A stretch of 64,000 bases of DNA from Doryteuthis pealeii (GCA_023376005.1 CM042157.1:62650942-62714941), one strand, 5' to 3'. Counted from the first letter of the stretch, positions 23,431 to 37,195 are shown. Notes: a model not told the origin generated them from the sequence alone. Made by a program: numbers and translations.

Positions 23431-23734
23431 TGGTTGTTACTACTATTCCAACGTTTTTGTAATTTTTTGCTTGATAAACTTCCTTTATTTGATTGCTTTA
23501 GATCTGTATATGGGATCTTGAAGTTTTCATCAATTTCTTTATTCATGACATATATTTGGCAGCTGAATCAGCTTTGTTTATTTACTGTTATTTCCAACAT
23601 GACTTACGATCCAAAACATCTCAACGACTTTTGACTCAGATAGTGAATTGGTTTACGTAGCTAATGTGTCAGATTACCCGGAATCGCATTTCCACTGTCT
23701 GTCAATAAAGATTTACATTCAAAAAAAAATTATT

Positions 23735-23819
23735 GTCAGGAGTGGGATTCGAACCGACGCGGGAAGACCCCCGACTGCGACCTGAACGCAGCGCCTTAGA
23801 CTGCTCGGGCCATCCTGAC
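23735..23819 (-). pseudogene. tRNA-Leu(CAG) copy with small indels
   Basis: GAACCGACGCGGG, CCCCCGAC and TCGGGCC each differ by single-base indels from the perfect partner at 46137-46219. The TATA and upstream element are absent in both copies. Confidence 0.7.
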
Positions 23820-24161
23820 TAGCTATATTTATATGTAACCGCACAAAACTTAGTTGTTTATGGTTCACTCATAAATCTGCAACCTAATATTCGTAATCTC
23901 CTGAATGCCCACTAAACCCACCATTCTCATTTTTTAAAATTCAAGAATTAAATGTGCGTTTGCATTTTGTAGCTAACAGATTTTTTTTTTTTTAAGTAAA
24001 TAATATTAAGTTCTGATAAATTAGTAAAGTTTTATAAATTGATATTCAATTGATTTGTTTGGTAGTGAAAAGGAATTAAATTTGGTTACAAGATGTGTAT
24101 CAAGTAAAAAGTTAGAGAAAATCCGATCTCAAGTTTAAAAAAAAAAATTAAAAAATTCCTT

Positions 24162-24244
24162 GTCAGGAGTGGGATTCGAACCCACGCCGGGAAGACCCGA
24201 CTGCGACCTGAACGCAGCGCCTTAGACCGCTCGGCCATCCTGAC
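24162..24244 (-). tRNA. tRNA-Leu(CAG)
   Basis: Intact despite lying in the noisy part of copy 1. T-rich terminator at about 24139-24146. Upstream TATA-like 24271-24280, element 24289-24311. Partner 46561-46643. Confidence 0.95.
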
Positions 24245-24529
24245 TAACTATAAGCGATAAAAGCAAGCCGTTTTATAAAGAGAGAATAACAGTGATGATA
24301 TCAGCAGTAATGTATCACAGTTTTACGCATAGATAATAACGTCTAACACAAGGCATCTGAAAGGAGACACCAGACAAAGAGCATTCTAACAGCTTAGAAG
24401 GATATATACCACACACCATACACACACGGCACATACACACAACTTACACACGAACACATACATACACATACACACACACGAACACACACATGGACCCACA
24501 CACACATATATTAGATGTATGTTCACTGG

Positions 24530-25377
24530 GTACCACCAAATTAGAACACGTGATCAGTTTAGGCCATATTGAAGGAAGAAACGTAAATATTTTTTAACTT
24601 TTTTGTTTTAAATCTCGCAAAAAAGAAATAACGAACATAAAGAGTTGTTACAAAGAAAAACTGTTTATTCAAAGATTAAATTATCCGATTGGGGGAAAAT
24701 AACTCATCGTTATAGTGAAAAATAAGTAAAACAGTATGTTTATTTACAACATGGCCAGTTTCTTTATTGATATTTGTTTAGCAGAATTCTGTATTCATGG
24801 TTCTTTTACGAAAAAGCTCTCGACTTGAGACTTATAAAAATCTTCTGATATAATTATTCAGACTCTTATCTTTATAGAAAAAAAGTAAAAAAACGTTTTT
24901 TGTCGATTCATTTTTTTATATTTCAATAAATCGATGGGTATTATTACGAGGTATACCCCCCCCCCCCGGTATACCTCGTAAAAAAAATATTTTCCCTAAT
25001 ATATTTTAAGGAAAAAAAACATTTCAGACATATTTTCATCAAAAGATAAGTAATTCTGAAATTTTTCGTGAAAAATGTCGGACCATTAATTATTTTTCAT
25101 AGATTTTTTTTTAATCCTCTGTCATAACTTGTTTTTTGGCTACGTTAAATTTCATATTAATTTAACGGTATAAAAATGTAAACATTGTTTTTCGTTTTTA
25201 TTAATTTTCATTATTTCCGTAAGCTGAAAAGTATATTTTTATAATCATCAGGAGATTGTTTAATGTTCTTCTTCGAAATGAACCAAACATTTTTCAAGAT
25301 AATTATTAAATCATCTAAGTTTTATTGTGTTAAATATAAAGGGGGGGGGTAAATTTTCACAGGGAAAATTGGTGGAC
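24530..25377 (+). mobile_element. Family T element, noisy copy
   Basis: It starts GTACCACCAAATTAGAACAC and ends AATTGGTGG; the partner is 46908-47708. It is longer than the partner mainly through small insertions. Confidence 0.55.
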
Positions 25378-25554
25378 TTAATGTTCAAATGTATTTTGGA
25401 TTTAACCATTGATCCATTCAAAAACGCACACGTCATAGCGAAATTTTTTATTAGAGTAATTAAATTACACTCTTATGGTCTAGCTTGAAATAATAAATCG
25501 ATTTACAACTGGGTGATAATTTGTGGTGTCTTTGTTCGCCTGAACCTCCGTTCT

Positions 25555-26576
25555 TTAAGCGTCACGTTTCCCGCCGCAAGAAGTAAAAGATAGGGACGAA
25601 AAAAACAGTCTTAGCTTACCAACTAAAGGAATAAACAATAACAAGATCCAAAGCCTCTATCGAGACACTGCATCACACAACATAACGCTGTTATATATGA
25701 AATGAGATACATAAAAAAATGTTACAAATATTTTCCAAAACAAACATCATAATTCATTGAAAGGCCATGGAAGAACTTGGCGAGTTCAATGTAAAAAGCC
25801 GGACCCGAGGCAGAGAGCAAGTCCCACTGAGCCCAGATAGTAAAAAATCCAAAGAGTTAATCTTCCAAGGGACTCGACTACACCACAACTATTTTATTAT
25901 AGCAATGATCCCACTCACATCATATACTTAAAAAAGTACCCGGCCGGCGATACAAATCTCACTAACGCACAAGAAAACGATAAACCACCTTATGTAACTG
26001 AGTACTTATAAAAAATGCGAAAGAAATGCAAAAAACACTATAAGCAACCCTGTTACAAACTATTAGGGAATACGAGAGCCAAGATACCTATATATGTATG
26101 ATTGCGGAATTTAATAAGTGCTTATAGCGTATAATACAATGGATAAAAGAAAATTAATAGATGGAATGCAACTGCCAAATCAGGAACACATGAATAAATT
26201 AATACTTACATGAAATAGAAAGTCTACAAATGACTCTTTGAAGACAGAACACTATCTGAAGCTGGTTACTATGATCGAGTAAGTAAAGTGGGTTCTATGA
26301 TACAAAAAATTCATTAAACAGCGTTGGTAAAATTACATAAGGACAGTGATGTTAAAATATCAACAATGATAGTTGGCTAGAAAATGGCTTTATTTTTAAC
26401 GGTGGGATGTAGTGTGTTGGAGAGCACTGGACTATTTAAAATAGGCAAAGAGTAAAATATTTGTCTACCAAATTTCCCCATGGGCTTATCAAATTTTCTT
26501 GATTTTTTTACCGTATAATAGGACTATGTGTTCCTTATCTATCAACCAGAAACTCGATTCTATCACTCTTCTCTTT
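25555..26576 (+). pseudogene. R4/Dong-like LINE fragment, corrupted
   Basis: The sequence aligns to 47880-48850, but single-base indels every 10-20 bases break every frame. It ends at the assembly gap. Readable words include TTTATTATAGCAATGAT. Confidence 0.6.
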
Positions 26577-26676
26577 NNNNNNNNNNNNNNNNNNNNNNNN
26601 NNNNNNNNNNNNNNNNNNNNNNNNNNNNNNNNNNNNNNNNNNNNNNNNNNNNNNNNNNNNNNNNNNNNNNNNNNNN
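26577..26676. other. Assembly gap, 100 N
   Basis: Exactly 100 N, a conventional gap of unknown size. Homology to the end of the unit stops on its left and homology to the start of the unit begins on its right. Confidence 0.99.
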
Positions 26677-26689
26677 AGAGATTGTGTGT

Positions 26690-26778
26690 AGTGGTGTGTG
26701 GTGTGTGGGTGTGTGTGTGTGTGTGTGTTTGTATAACCTATGTGTGTGTGTGCGTGCGTGTGTGTGTGTTGTATATAC

Positions 26779-26841
<63 letters not shown>

Positions 26842-26892
26842 TATAACCTCTGTTGTTGTATACCTGTTGTGTGTGTGTGTGTGTGTTTATAT

Positions 26893-26943
<51 letters not shown>

Positions 26944-26964
26944 TATACCTCTGTGTGTTTGTAT

Positions 26965-27020
<56 letters not shown>
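26690..27020. repeat. (GT)n array, second copy
   Basis: Longer pure GT runs than the partner at 2800-3090, split by TATACCT words. Cys-Val and His-Thr frames are artefacts. Confidence 0.9.
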
Positions 27021-27023
<3 letters not shown>

Positions 27024-27385
27024 CGTGTCAAAGTAATATTTTTGAGCAATTTTTTTATATTTCTAAATAGTATAAACATTGAGCCTATTTGAATAACGTT
27101 TTAAAATTCTTTTTATTCAATTTAAGCTTTCCTGTCCCTCATTTCAATGTTTTTTTGTGCCTTTTATAACTAAGGAAATCCCAATAAATTTTCTGCGTTT
27201 TCAACTAACCAAAACGACCGCTGCCTCAAACATCTAAAAATAGCCTCCACTATTGGACTAAGAAGAACAGACAACAACGAACTTATAAGACAAAGCAATA
27301 AACTAAAATAGCAGTACGGGTATATTCCTATACGTCAACTGAAAACTATATAAGTAAAGTCATTTCTACTCCCAGGTAGGATACA

Positions 27386-27854
27386 CCACGGCCCGCTAAT
27401 ATATACGACCCCATATGTCACCTAAACAGGCAGAATTTTAACGGGCCGATTCGTTTTGTAATCAATTTATGTCTATTTAAAAAAATGTTAAAAATATATA
27501 AATTTGTCTTTTTTCTTCAGAAATGTAATAATAAAAGATTGTAAACTAACAAAAAAAATTTAATTATGCAGTTATAGAAAACAAACACACCAACAATTTA
27601 TCTATGATTTCAGGTTATATCAGAAAAAAATTAAACCTTTTCAATGTGAAATGTATTCCCTGGTCATTGTAGGCAATAATAGTGATGATACTACAAAGAA
27701 ACAGTATTTCTCGAGGAGAACTTACGGTTCAAGCTAAATGTTTGTGCTTTAAGATTTTTCAAAACGGACATAAATTGACTATTAAACAAAAAGGCCTGTT
27801 ATAATTCTGCCTGCTTAGGTGACATGTGAGGTCGTATATATGAGTACGGTGTGG
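27386..27854. mobile_element. Fold-back MITE, partner of 3457-3928
   Basis: Same arms; the left reads TATATACGACCCC where copy 1 has TATATACGGCCTC, and 8 bases present near 3800 in copy 1 are missing. Confidence 0.7.
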
Positions 27855-27953
27855 ATAGCCAAAAACTAAAACCAAAAGGAAAGCTAAATCGCATCCCCTC
27901 GACACAATATTCACCAACACTCTTCTAACACTAGCTCAAATAATCGGGAACGG

Positions 27954-28154
27954 TTATATCCTATAACTCCAACATAAACAAAAGGGAACCACTCTTGACT
28001 GATAAATTATTTGTTTATTCATTGATCTACTAGGAAAAAGAAGACGGGGTTAGGGTTAGGGTTAGGGTTAGGGCTAGTTTAATGGGAAAATAAATAATTT
28101 ATCAGTCAAGAGTGGTTTCCCTTTATTTATGTTGGAGTTATAGGGAATAACCCG
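27954..28154. mobile_element. Fold-back MITE with (TTAGGG)4 core
   Basis: Partner of 4018-4210. The core at 28046-28073 has one more repeat, and the right end keeps GGAATAACCCGA, which pairs with the left TCGGGAACGGTTAT. Confidence 0.75.
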
Positions 28155-28255
28155 AGAACTGTTAGGAGATTTTTAAAGTTCCTACCAAAGAGATATTTTT
28201 TCAAAAACCAGGCACACTGTCCTATTATCATCTAAATAACCCCAGAGAAATTATA

Positions 28256-28370
28256 AAAAGTCGTCGGGGTGGCCTGAAGTCGGTATCAACCAGACAGCGA
28301 GGGAGTCTATCCCCCTTTTCACTGGCGCTAGACCAAGAAGATTGTTTTTTAGCTTCTGAGGTGAAACTCC
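28256..28370 (-). repeat. SINE body fragment
   Basis: Partner of 4313-4430, beginning AAAAGTCGTCGGGGTGGCC. Confidence 0.6.
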
Positions 28371-28682
28371 ACACAATCCAGCACGTTAGCCACTACTAGG
28401 TGGGAGGGGACTTATTCTGTCTAGAAGAGGATTTGAGCCTAAATAGAATTCCCTGAAGAAAATAAGTTCCAAAATGAATGGTCAGAGTTGGGGTCCAAAT
28501 ACAGACACGAAAACAACTTTTTAAATGTTGCTGCCTGGCTCGTTTAAATCGGATGATGAATATTTGAAATAACTTAAATCTAAAGAGGGGAACAAAAATG
28601 TACATCGCAAGACTAGATTAGATCAGATGACATGAAAAAAGAAATATTTTTGTTTAGATATTGGGTGTCATTTTATGTAAAC

Positions 28683-28716
28683 AGAAATGTGGAACGTATA
28701 TACGTTCCACATTTCT
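28683..28716. repeat. 34 bp perfect palindrome, partner of 4719-4752
   Basis: Identical to copy 1 over all 34 bases. Confidence 0.9.
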
Positions 28717-28749
28717 AAACCACGTGTCGCTTCTATCTACCTAATATAT

Positions 28750-28790
<41 letters not shown>

Positions 28791-28859
28791 GTAGATACAT
28801 ACATACATACATACATATGAACATCCTGAGATAGATAGATAGATAGATATGGATATACT

Positions 28860-28901
<42 letters not shown>

Positions 28902-28950
28902 TGAATATACTGGTAGATAGATAGATAGATAGATAGATATTAACATCCTG

Positions 28951-28987
<37 letters not shown>

Positions 28988-29164
28988 TGAATACACAAGT
29001 AGATAGATAGATATGAATATACTAATATAGATAGATATATAGATAGAGAGATATAAATATACTGGTAGATAGATAGATAAATATGAATATACTAATATAG
29101 ATAGATAGATAGATATGAATATCCTGAGATAGATAGATAGATAGATAGATATGAATATACTAAT

Positions 29165-29199
<35 letters not shown>

Positions 29200-29210
29200 T
29201 GAACATCCTG

Positions 29211-29246
<36 letters not shown>
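28750..29246. repeat. (GATA)n array, short version
   Basis: About 0.5 kb with ATGAATATACTA and CATAC words. Confidence 0.95.
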
Positions 29247-29247
<1 letters not shown>

Positions 29248-29375
29248 TTTGTTTCACTTTTGTATGAACTTCATTTTTTATGTCAAACAGAAAGTTTCTT
29301 AGTGTTTCATTTATTATTTATTATTTATTACATTTTTCGATTATTTTCCACGTGGAGCCCCGCTTGAACTAACGT

Positions 29376-29402
29376 GACAACACGTATGGCATACGTGTTG
29401 TC
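29376..29402. repeat. Hairpin at a deletion junction
   Basis: GACAACACGTATG and CATACGTGTTGTC flank a single G. The first arm replaces about 360 bp of LINE tail that copy 1 has at 6327-6685. Confidence 0.7.
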
Positions 29403-29537
29403 AAAAACATACGTCGTATGTATTTACCCAACCTCTCCATACGAGCAGGATGTGACACAATGTCTATTTTAAGCGAACAGGCTGGAATTCAGAGATTTCC
29501 TTCTCTCAGGCGGGTTGTTATACCAAGGTTAAGGAGC

Positions 29538-29597
29538 CCGTATGGCATTTTCTAATGTTTTGCAATACTAGATAGATAGATAAATAGATGTGAATTG

Positions 29598-29637
<40 letters not shown>

Positions 29638-29698
29638 CCCTTATGGCATTTTCTAATGTTTTGTAATACTAGATAGATAGATAAATAGACGGGAATTG

Positions 29699-29742
<44 letters not shown>

Positions 29743-29802
29743 CCCTTATGGCATTTTCTAATGTTTGTAATACTAGATAGATAGATAAATAGACGGGAAT
29801 TG

Positions 29803-29846
<44 letters not shown>

Positions 29847-29907
29847 CCCTTATGGCATTTTCTAATGTTTTGTAATACTAGATAGATAGATAAATAGACG
29901 GGAATTG

Positions 29908-29963
<56 letters not shown>

Positions 29964-30024
29964 CCCTTATGGCATTTTCTAATGTTTTGTAATACTAGAT
30001 AGATAGATAAATAGACGGGAATTG

Positions 30025-30080
<56 letters not shown>

Positions 30081-30141
30081 CCCTTATGGCATTTTCTAAT
30101 GTTTTGTAATACTAGATAGATAGATAAATAGACGGGAATTG

Positions 30142-30181
<40 letters not shown>

Positions 30182-30242
30182 CCCGTATGGCATTTTCTAA
30201 TGTTTTGTAATACTAGATAGATAGATAAATAGATGTGAATTG

Positions 30243-30274
<32 letters not shown>

Positions 30275-30335
30275 CCCTTATGGCATTTTCTAATGTTTTG
30301 TAATACTAGATAGATAGATAAATAGACGGGAATTG

Positions 30336-30379
<44 letters not shown>

Positions 30380-30440
30380 CCCTTATGGCATTTTCTAATG
30401 TTTTGTAATACTAGATAGATAGATAAATAGACGGGAATTG

Positions 30441-30488
<48 letters not shown>

Positions 30489-30552
30489 TCCCTTATGGCA
30501 TTTTCTAATGTTTTGTAATACTAGATAGATAGATAAATAGACGGGAATTGAG

Positions 30553-30592
<40 letters not shown>

Positions 30593-30654
30593 CCCTTATG
30601 GCATTTTCTAATGTTTTGTAATACTAGATAGATAGATAAATAGATGTGAATTGA

Positions 30655-30692
<38 letters not shown>

Positions 30693-30753
30693 CCCTTATG
30701 GCATTTTCTAATGTTTTGTAATACTAGATAGATAGATAAATAGACGGGAATTG

Positions 30754-30793
<40 letters not shown>

Positions 30794-30854
30794 CCCTTAT
30801 GGCATTTTCTAATGTTTTGTAATACTAGATAGATAGATAAATAGACGGGAATTG

Positions 30855-30886
<32 letters not shown>

Positions 30887-30948
30887 CCCTTATGGCATTT
30901 TCTAAATGTTTTGTAATACTAGATAGATAGATAAATAGACGGGAATTG

Positions 30949-30992
<44 letters not shown>

Positions 30993-31053
30993 CCCTTATG
31001 GCATTTTCTAATGTTTTGTAATACTAGATAGATAGATAAATAGACGGGAATTG

Positions 31054-31093
<40 letters not shown>

Positions 31094-31154
31094 CCCTTAT
31101 GGCATTTTCTAATGTTTTGTAATACTAGATAGATAGATAAATAGACGGGAATTG

Positions 31155-31206
<52 letters not shown>

Positions 31207-31265
31207 CCCTTATGGCATTTTCTAATTTTGTAATACTAGATAGATAGATAAATAGACGGGAATTG

Positions 31266-31305
<40 letters not shown>

Positions 31306-31388
31306 CCCTTATGGCATTTTCTAATGTTTGTAATACTAGATAGATAGATAAATAGACTAGGTAATACTAGATAGATAGATAAATAGAC

Positions 31389-31420
<32 letters not shown>

Positions 31421-31473
31421 CCCTTATGGCATTTTCTAATGTTTTGTAATACTAGATAGATAGATAAATAGAC

Positions 31474-31506
<33 letters not shown>

Positions 31507-31572
31507 CCCTTATGGCATTTTCTAATGTTTTGTAATACTAGATAGATAGATAAATAGACGGGAATGAGATAG

Positions 31573-31608
<36 letters not shown>

Positions 31609-31666
31609 CCCTTATGGCATTTTCTAATGTTTTGTAATACTAGATAGATAGATAAATAGAGAATTG

Positions 31667-31702
<36 letters not shown>

Positions 31703-31763
31703 CCCTTATGGCATTTTCTAATGTTTTGTAATACTAGATAGATAGATAAATAGACGGGAATTG

Positions 31764-31799
<36 letters not shown>

Positions 31800-31860
31800 C
31801 CCTTATGGCATTTTCTAATGTTTTGTAATACTAGATAGATAGATAAATAGACGGGAATTG

Positions 31861-31896
<36 letters not shown>

Positions 31897-31957
31897 CCCT
31901 TATGGCATTTTCTAATGTTTTGTAATACTAGATAGATAGATAAATAGACGGGAATTG

Positions 31958-31997
<40 letters not shown>

Positions 31998-32057
31998 CCC
32001 TTATGGCATTTTCTAATGTTTGTAATACTAGATAGATAGATAAATAGACGGGAATTG

Positions 32058-32105
<48 letters not shown>

Positions 32106-32166
32106 CCCTTATGGCATTTTCTAATGTTTTGTAATACTAGATAGATAGATAAATAGACGGGAATTG

Positions 32167-32203
<37 letters not shown>

Positions 32204-32257
32204 TGGCATTTTCTAATGTTTTGCAATACTAGATAGATAGATAAATAGACGGAATTG

Positions 32258-32301
<44 letters not shown>

Positions 32302-32450
32302 CCGTATGGCATTTTCTAATGTTTTGCAATACTAGATAGATAGATAAATAGACGGGAATTGAGATAGATAGATAGATAGATAGATAGATCCCGTATGGCA
32401 TTTTCTAATGTTTTGCAATACTAGATAGATAGATAAATAGACGGGAATTG

Positions 32451-32482
<32 letters not shown>

Positions 32483-32628
32483 CCCGTATGGCATTTTCTA
32501 ATGTTTTGCAATACTAGATAGATAGATAAATAGATGTGAATTGAGATAGATAGATAGATAGATAGATCCCGTATGGCATTTTCTAATGTTTTGTAATACT
32601 AGATAGATAGATAAATAGACGGGAATTG

Positions 32629-32664
<36 letters not shown>

Positions 32665-32739
32665 CCCTTATGGCATTTTCTAATGTTTTGCAATACTAGA
32701 TAGATAGATAAATAGATGTGAATTGAGATAGATAGATAT
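29538..32739. repeat. Composite satellite, second copy
   Basis: About 34 units of the same core plus (GATA)n. Most units here use CCCTTATGG with GTAATAC and GACGGG or GATGTG, unlike the CCCGTATGG forms of copy 1. The last five units (32200-32740) return mostly to the CCCGTATGG, GCAATAC type. Confidence 0.95.
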
Positions 32740-32967
32740 GTCATAGATATAGATTAGAAGACCGTGAGACAACAAATGATTATCCCCCTTAGAGATTGGG
32801 CGTGTCCGTTGGGTGCCGCATTGGGTGTCATTTTGCTCGTTATAAACCCGGCCCTGGCATCAAATTCAGCAACAAAAAGACAATGGGGTTCGTCCTTGGA
32901 CAGAGCTCCGAGGACGAGACTGCCAAAGTAAAAATTGTTTGATGTTACCAGAAAGGTTGAATGGTTG

Positions 32968-33927
32968 ATCGGTTGGTTGGTTGGTTGGTTGGATTTATGG
33001 CATGTCACCCCTTGGGTTATTTTATGCCGAAGACGTTTTATTTACAGTATTTGACAGCATATAGAACGCACTTTTTTTCCCAAAATTTTGTCTCAAAAAA
33101 TTGCCCTGCGTCTTATACATTGTATGTAAGGTTGAGACCTCCCGTCGGCCTAGGATAATCTTCTCTATGATGCTCACAAACCCAGCTTACTCTCAGTACT
33201 TTTACCTACCCTAAACTGCCAAATTGCTTTTATACAGCTATGTTTCTGCTTGTGTAATGCACAGCTAGACTTTCAACAATATGTGCTTAAATACACTAAC
33301 ACTTTTTTTTCCTGAATCTGACCTGATGTAATGGGGTGCGTATTATATGCCGTCAAATACGTTAATTCATTCTTGTTTGGTATTGAGTTTTTTTCAAACT
33401 CAATTTTTTAAACACATTTTTAAAACTTGTGTTTATATATATCCTCATTTAGATGTGACCATAACAGGAGCTCCCACACTGAGTCAAAGTGGACATGGCA
33501 GTAATAGCAATGGGGAGGTACTCCACACTCCCCGAAGCTCCAGATTTTGAACTTCACCACTAGATGCAGTTTAACGTCATACCCAGGATACTAAGACCCT
33601 GAGCCACAGCTTTTTAGCACATATCTAATAAAAAAGGTCCGAGGTTTGCCATAAGGGCAATAGGATCGGGACAATCATACAGGTACTAGGACTTGACTTG
33701 ACCAGCCGATTGATCGGGGGGGGGTACTCCGACCGCCCGTCTAGCAAAAGTAAGGGTCAAAGTGGAGTGTTGTATGTCAGCCACAAGGATTCCGTCCTTA
33801 AGCATCACGGGTTGGAATCTACGGCCAACCGGTGGTCCCATTGATGTGGGGGGGGGGTATTTTGACCCTCTGCAGAGGTGCAGTCGGTGTATTCAACTGT
33901 CTCAGCCAACAGGGATGTCACAAAAAG
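32968..33927 (+). repeat. Family A repeat with nested MITE
   Basis: Partner of 10849-11812; the GGTT start has one more unit. Confidence 0.7.
33043..33364. mobile_element. MITE with TACAGTATTTGACAGC ends
   Basis: Partner of 10922-11247, with the same nested position. Confidence 0.75.
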
Positions 33928-34596
33928 GGCAAGGCGGTGTTTCGTTACCGCTTCCCGACATTTTCTCGACATATCGGCATCTTTGTGACGTCATCGACTG
34001 ATTATTTTAGTGGGTCAGTGTAACACCTTCATTGGTCCCAGTCTAAACCGGGGTGAACCTAGAAGGGATACTAACACTAAATTGAATTCAGAATATTTGT
34101 CCTTTTGTGGCGTTACCGCTTTCATGTCAGAATGGACTGATGACGTGTTAATATAGAAATAATTGTATATTCATCTTATCTTCTGTGCTACGTGGAGAGG
34201 TTCGAATCCTGTTGCTGAATTGATGTGGCAATTCTGTGGCAATTCTGTGATGTTTGGAACCTGGAAACCAACCTGGGGTGCTGGGGAACATCTTGCCGTG
34301 TGCCATTTATAGCCACTTCTTTTTCTCATGAGATTTTAAAAATTTTTCCCTCAGGTCACAATTGCCGGGTCAGAGCCACGTCTCACTCTGTCAGAGCATC
34401 TTTATAAACTCCCCGAACATTCTCACCTCTCACACTTCCTCTCTCACACTTCACCACGTCTCACATCTCGTCCAATAGAAACATGTCAAGTGACCTTATG
34501 TTGATTCATCCTTAAAAACTTTTCCTTTCGAATCTACACGTAGTTCTTATATTCCTCCTAAAAACTTTTTCCGTGATAATTTACACGTCACTTTTA

Positions 34597-34598
<2 letters not shown>

Positions 34599-34630
<32 letters not shown>
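34599..34630. repeat. (CT)n microsatellite
   Basis: Partner of 12473-12502. Confidence 0.9.
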
Positions 34631-34634
<4 letters not shown>

Positions 34635-34751
34635 CATTTTGGCCCACGCGAACAAGATTTCTAATCGTCTTCAGGAATAAGTGCCTTGACAATTAGCGAT
34701 GCCAAATTATCAATGAAGATTTAAAATCTTTTTAAAAAAGAAAAAAGACTT

Positions 34752-34834
34752 GTCAGAAGTGGGATTCGAACCCACGCCGGGAAGACCCGACTGCGACCTG
34801 AACGCAGCGCCTTAGACCGCTCGGCCATCCTGAC
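34752..34834 (-). tRNA. tRNA-Leu(CAG)
   Basis: Identical to the gene at 12624. Upstream TATA-like 34861-34870, element 34879-34900. Confidence 0.97.
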
Positions 34835-34930
34835 CACTTCTGTTTAACAAACGCTTACTATTTTATAAAGAGACAATAACGGTGACGATATCAGCAATAA
34901 TTCATCTCAGTTATTTCAGTGCCCATTAGC

Positions 34931-35749
34931 TACCACCAAAATACGCCACGTGGTCAGTTTAGGCCATATTGAAGTAAGAAATGTAAATATTTTTTTTTAC
35001 TTTTTTTTTAAATCTCGCAAAAAACAAATAACGAACATAAAGTGTTCTTACAAAGAAAAAAAGTTAATTCAAAGATCAAATTATCCGATTGGAGAAAAAT
35101 TAACCACTGTTATCTTGAAAAATAAGTAAAACAGTCCGTTTTTTTACGACACGGTCAGTTCCTTTATTGATAATTTTTAGCTGTATTCATGGTTCTTTTA
35201 CTAAAAAAAAACAAAAAAAAAAAAAAACACTTGCATTGAAACTTATAAAAAATCTTCTGATATAATTATTCGGACTTGTATCTTTATAGAAAAAAAGGAA
35301 AAATCGGTTTTTGTCAGTTCATTTTTTCATATTTCATAAAATAAAATGGTGGGGGGTAGACCTCGTTAAAAAATATTTCCCCGAATATATTTTAGGAAAA
35401 ACTATTTCAGACATATTTTCATCGAAAGGTAACCAATTATGGAAATTTTTCTGAAAATAGGACCATTAATTGATTTTTCATAGAATTTTTTTAAAAAGCC
35501 TCTAGTCATAACTTGTTTTTGGCTACGTTAAATTTCAATTGATTTAACGGTGCAAAAATGTAAACATTGTTTTTCGTTTATAATTTTCATTAATTCCATG
35601 AGCTGAATTTTTTTTTTAAATTATCATGAGTTTTTTTAATGTTTCTTCTTTCGAATGGACAAAAGATTTTCAAGATAATATTAACCTTTATGCAAGTTTC
35701 ATTGTGTTAAATATAGGGGGGTAAATTTCACAGGGAAAATTGGCGGTAC
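34931..35749 (+). mobile_element. Family T element
   Basis: Partner of 12803-13611 with about 98 percent identity. Confidence 0.6.
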
Positions 35750-35893
35750 CTATAGATTATAAATAATTTTGTGAATTAATATTCAATTAATTTAATTGTG
35801 AGGGAAAATAAATTTGGTTACAAGAAGTTCATCAAGTAAAAAGTTTGGGAAAATATGATCTAAAGTTTAGATTTAAAAAAAAAAAAAGTCATT

Positions 35894-35976
35894 GTCAGGA
35901 GTGGGATTCGAACCCACGCCGGGAAGACCCGACTGCGACCTGAACGCAGCGCCTTAGACCGCTCGGCCATCCTGAC
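35894..35976 (-). tRNA. tRNA-Leu(CAG)
   Basis: Acceptor stem intact, unlike its partner at 13753. A T run of about 13 follows at 35875-35887. The upstream element (36008-36030) is close and there is no TATA, as in copy 1. Confidence 0.95.
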
Positions 35977-36304
35977 TACGTATCAACCCTTAAATGGAGA
36001 GAGAATAAGACTGAGAGTATCAGCAGTAACATATCTGTTATTAATCTCTCTAGTGTCAACCAAACTATTCTGCCCATTAAAAGCTAATTCAAGAATTAAA
36101 AGGTGCGTTAGCATTTATAGTTTTTGTGGGGGATGGGGGTGGTCTCATTCAAATTGTATCAAATTATGTTTAATTTTGTAAATTAAAATTTAATTAATAT
36201 ATTTTCGTGGGAAAAAATTAAATTTGGTTCAAGGAATTCATCAAGTAAAAACTTTGAGAATTCCTAAGTTTAGATTTTGAATAATTAAAAAAAAAGTATA
36301 TCTT

Positions 36305-36387
36305 GTCAGGAGTGGGATTCGAACCCACGCCGGGAAGACCCGACTGCGACCTGAACGCAGCGCCTTAGACCGCTCGGCCATCCTGAC
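36305..36387 (-). tRNA. tRNA-Leu(CAG)
   Basis: Intact. Upstream TATA-like 36413-36424, element 36432-36454. Partner 14164-14246. Confidence 0.97.
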
Positions 36388-36569
36388 TAACAGTTTCGGT
36401 GTGAAGCGAACAGTTTTATATATAGAGATTAACAGTGATAATATCAGCAGTAACGTATACCAGTTATTGATGATAGCAAATGGCTGGCAAAGAAGACACC
36501 AACGAGGGTGTACGCTAATTACTATGAATGGTATATCTACACACCTACACACAAGTCCATGTATACTAG

Positions 36570-36830
36570 GTACCACCAATTTTCCCTGTGAAATTTACCC
36601 CCCCCCTATATTTAACACAATGAAACTTACAGAAAATTAATATTATCTTGAAAAAAAAATTTTCCATTCGAAAGAAGAAACATTAAACAAACTCCTGATG
36701 ATTTAAAAAAAAAAAAATTTTAATGTTTCTTTTTTCGAATGCACAAACTTTTTTCAAGATTATATTAAATTTTATGCAAGTTTCATTGTGTTAAATATAG
36801 TGGTGAGTAAATTTCACAGTAAAATTGATA
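36570..36830. mobile_element. Self-complementary MITE
   Basis: Partner of 14429-14688. Confidence 0.75.
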
Positions 36831-37011
36831 CAATTAGTAAAATACTTATTGTCTTTGCTTCACTTACACTATAAGTTCAACTAAAATAATTTTTTCCGGA
36901 GGTATTCTGAAACTACCACAAAAAAGAATATTTTAAAAATAGTTGAAAACCAATAATCAGTTATTGAATATGTACAAGAAAACAATTATGTCGAATACAG
37001 CCACCCATACA

Positions 37012-37195
37012 TTCCTTGCCAACTCAGCGTATGAGTAGCACAGCGATCTGTGCGGTAAAATAATTAGCTGATGGTAGGTGTGGCGCTCCACCACAGACGC
37101 AAAAAACAATCTCATTAGTCTAGCGCTATTGAAAAGGGGATAGACTCCCTCGCTGATTGGCTGATACCGACTTTTGGCCACCCGACGACTTTACT
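37012..37195 (+). repeat. SINE body without head
   Basis: Partner of 14872-15057. Confidence 0.65.

Noticed and set aside
26499..27092. Cys-Val and His-Thr rich frames
   Set aside because: They translate (GT)n and cross the N gap.
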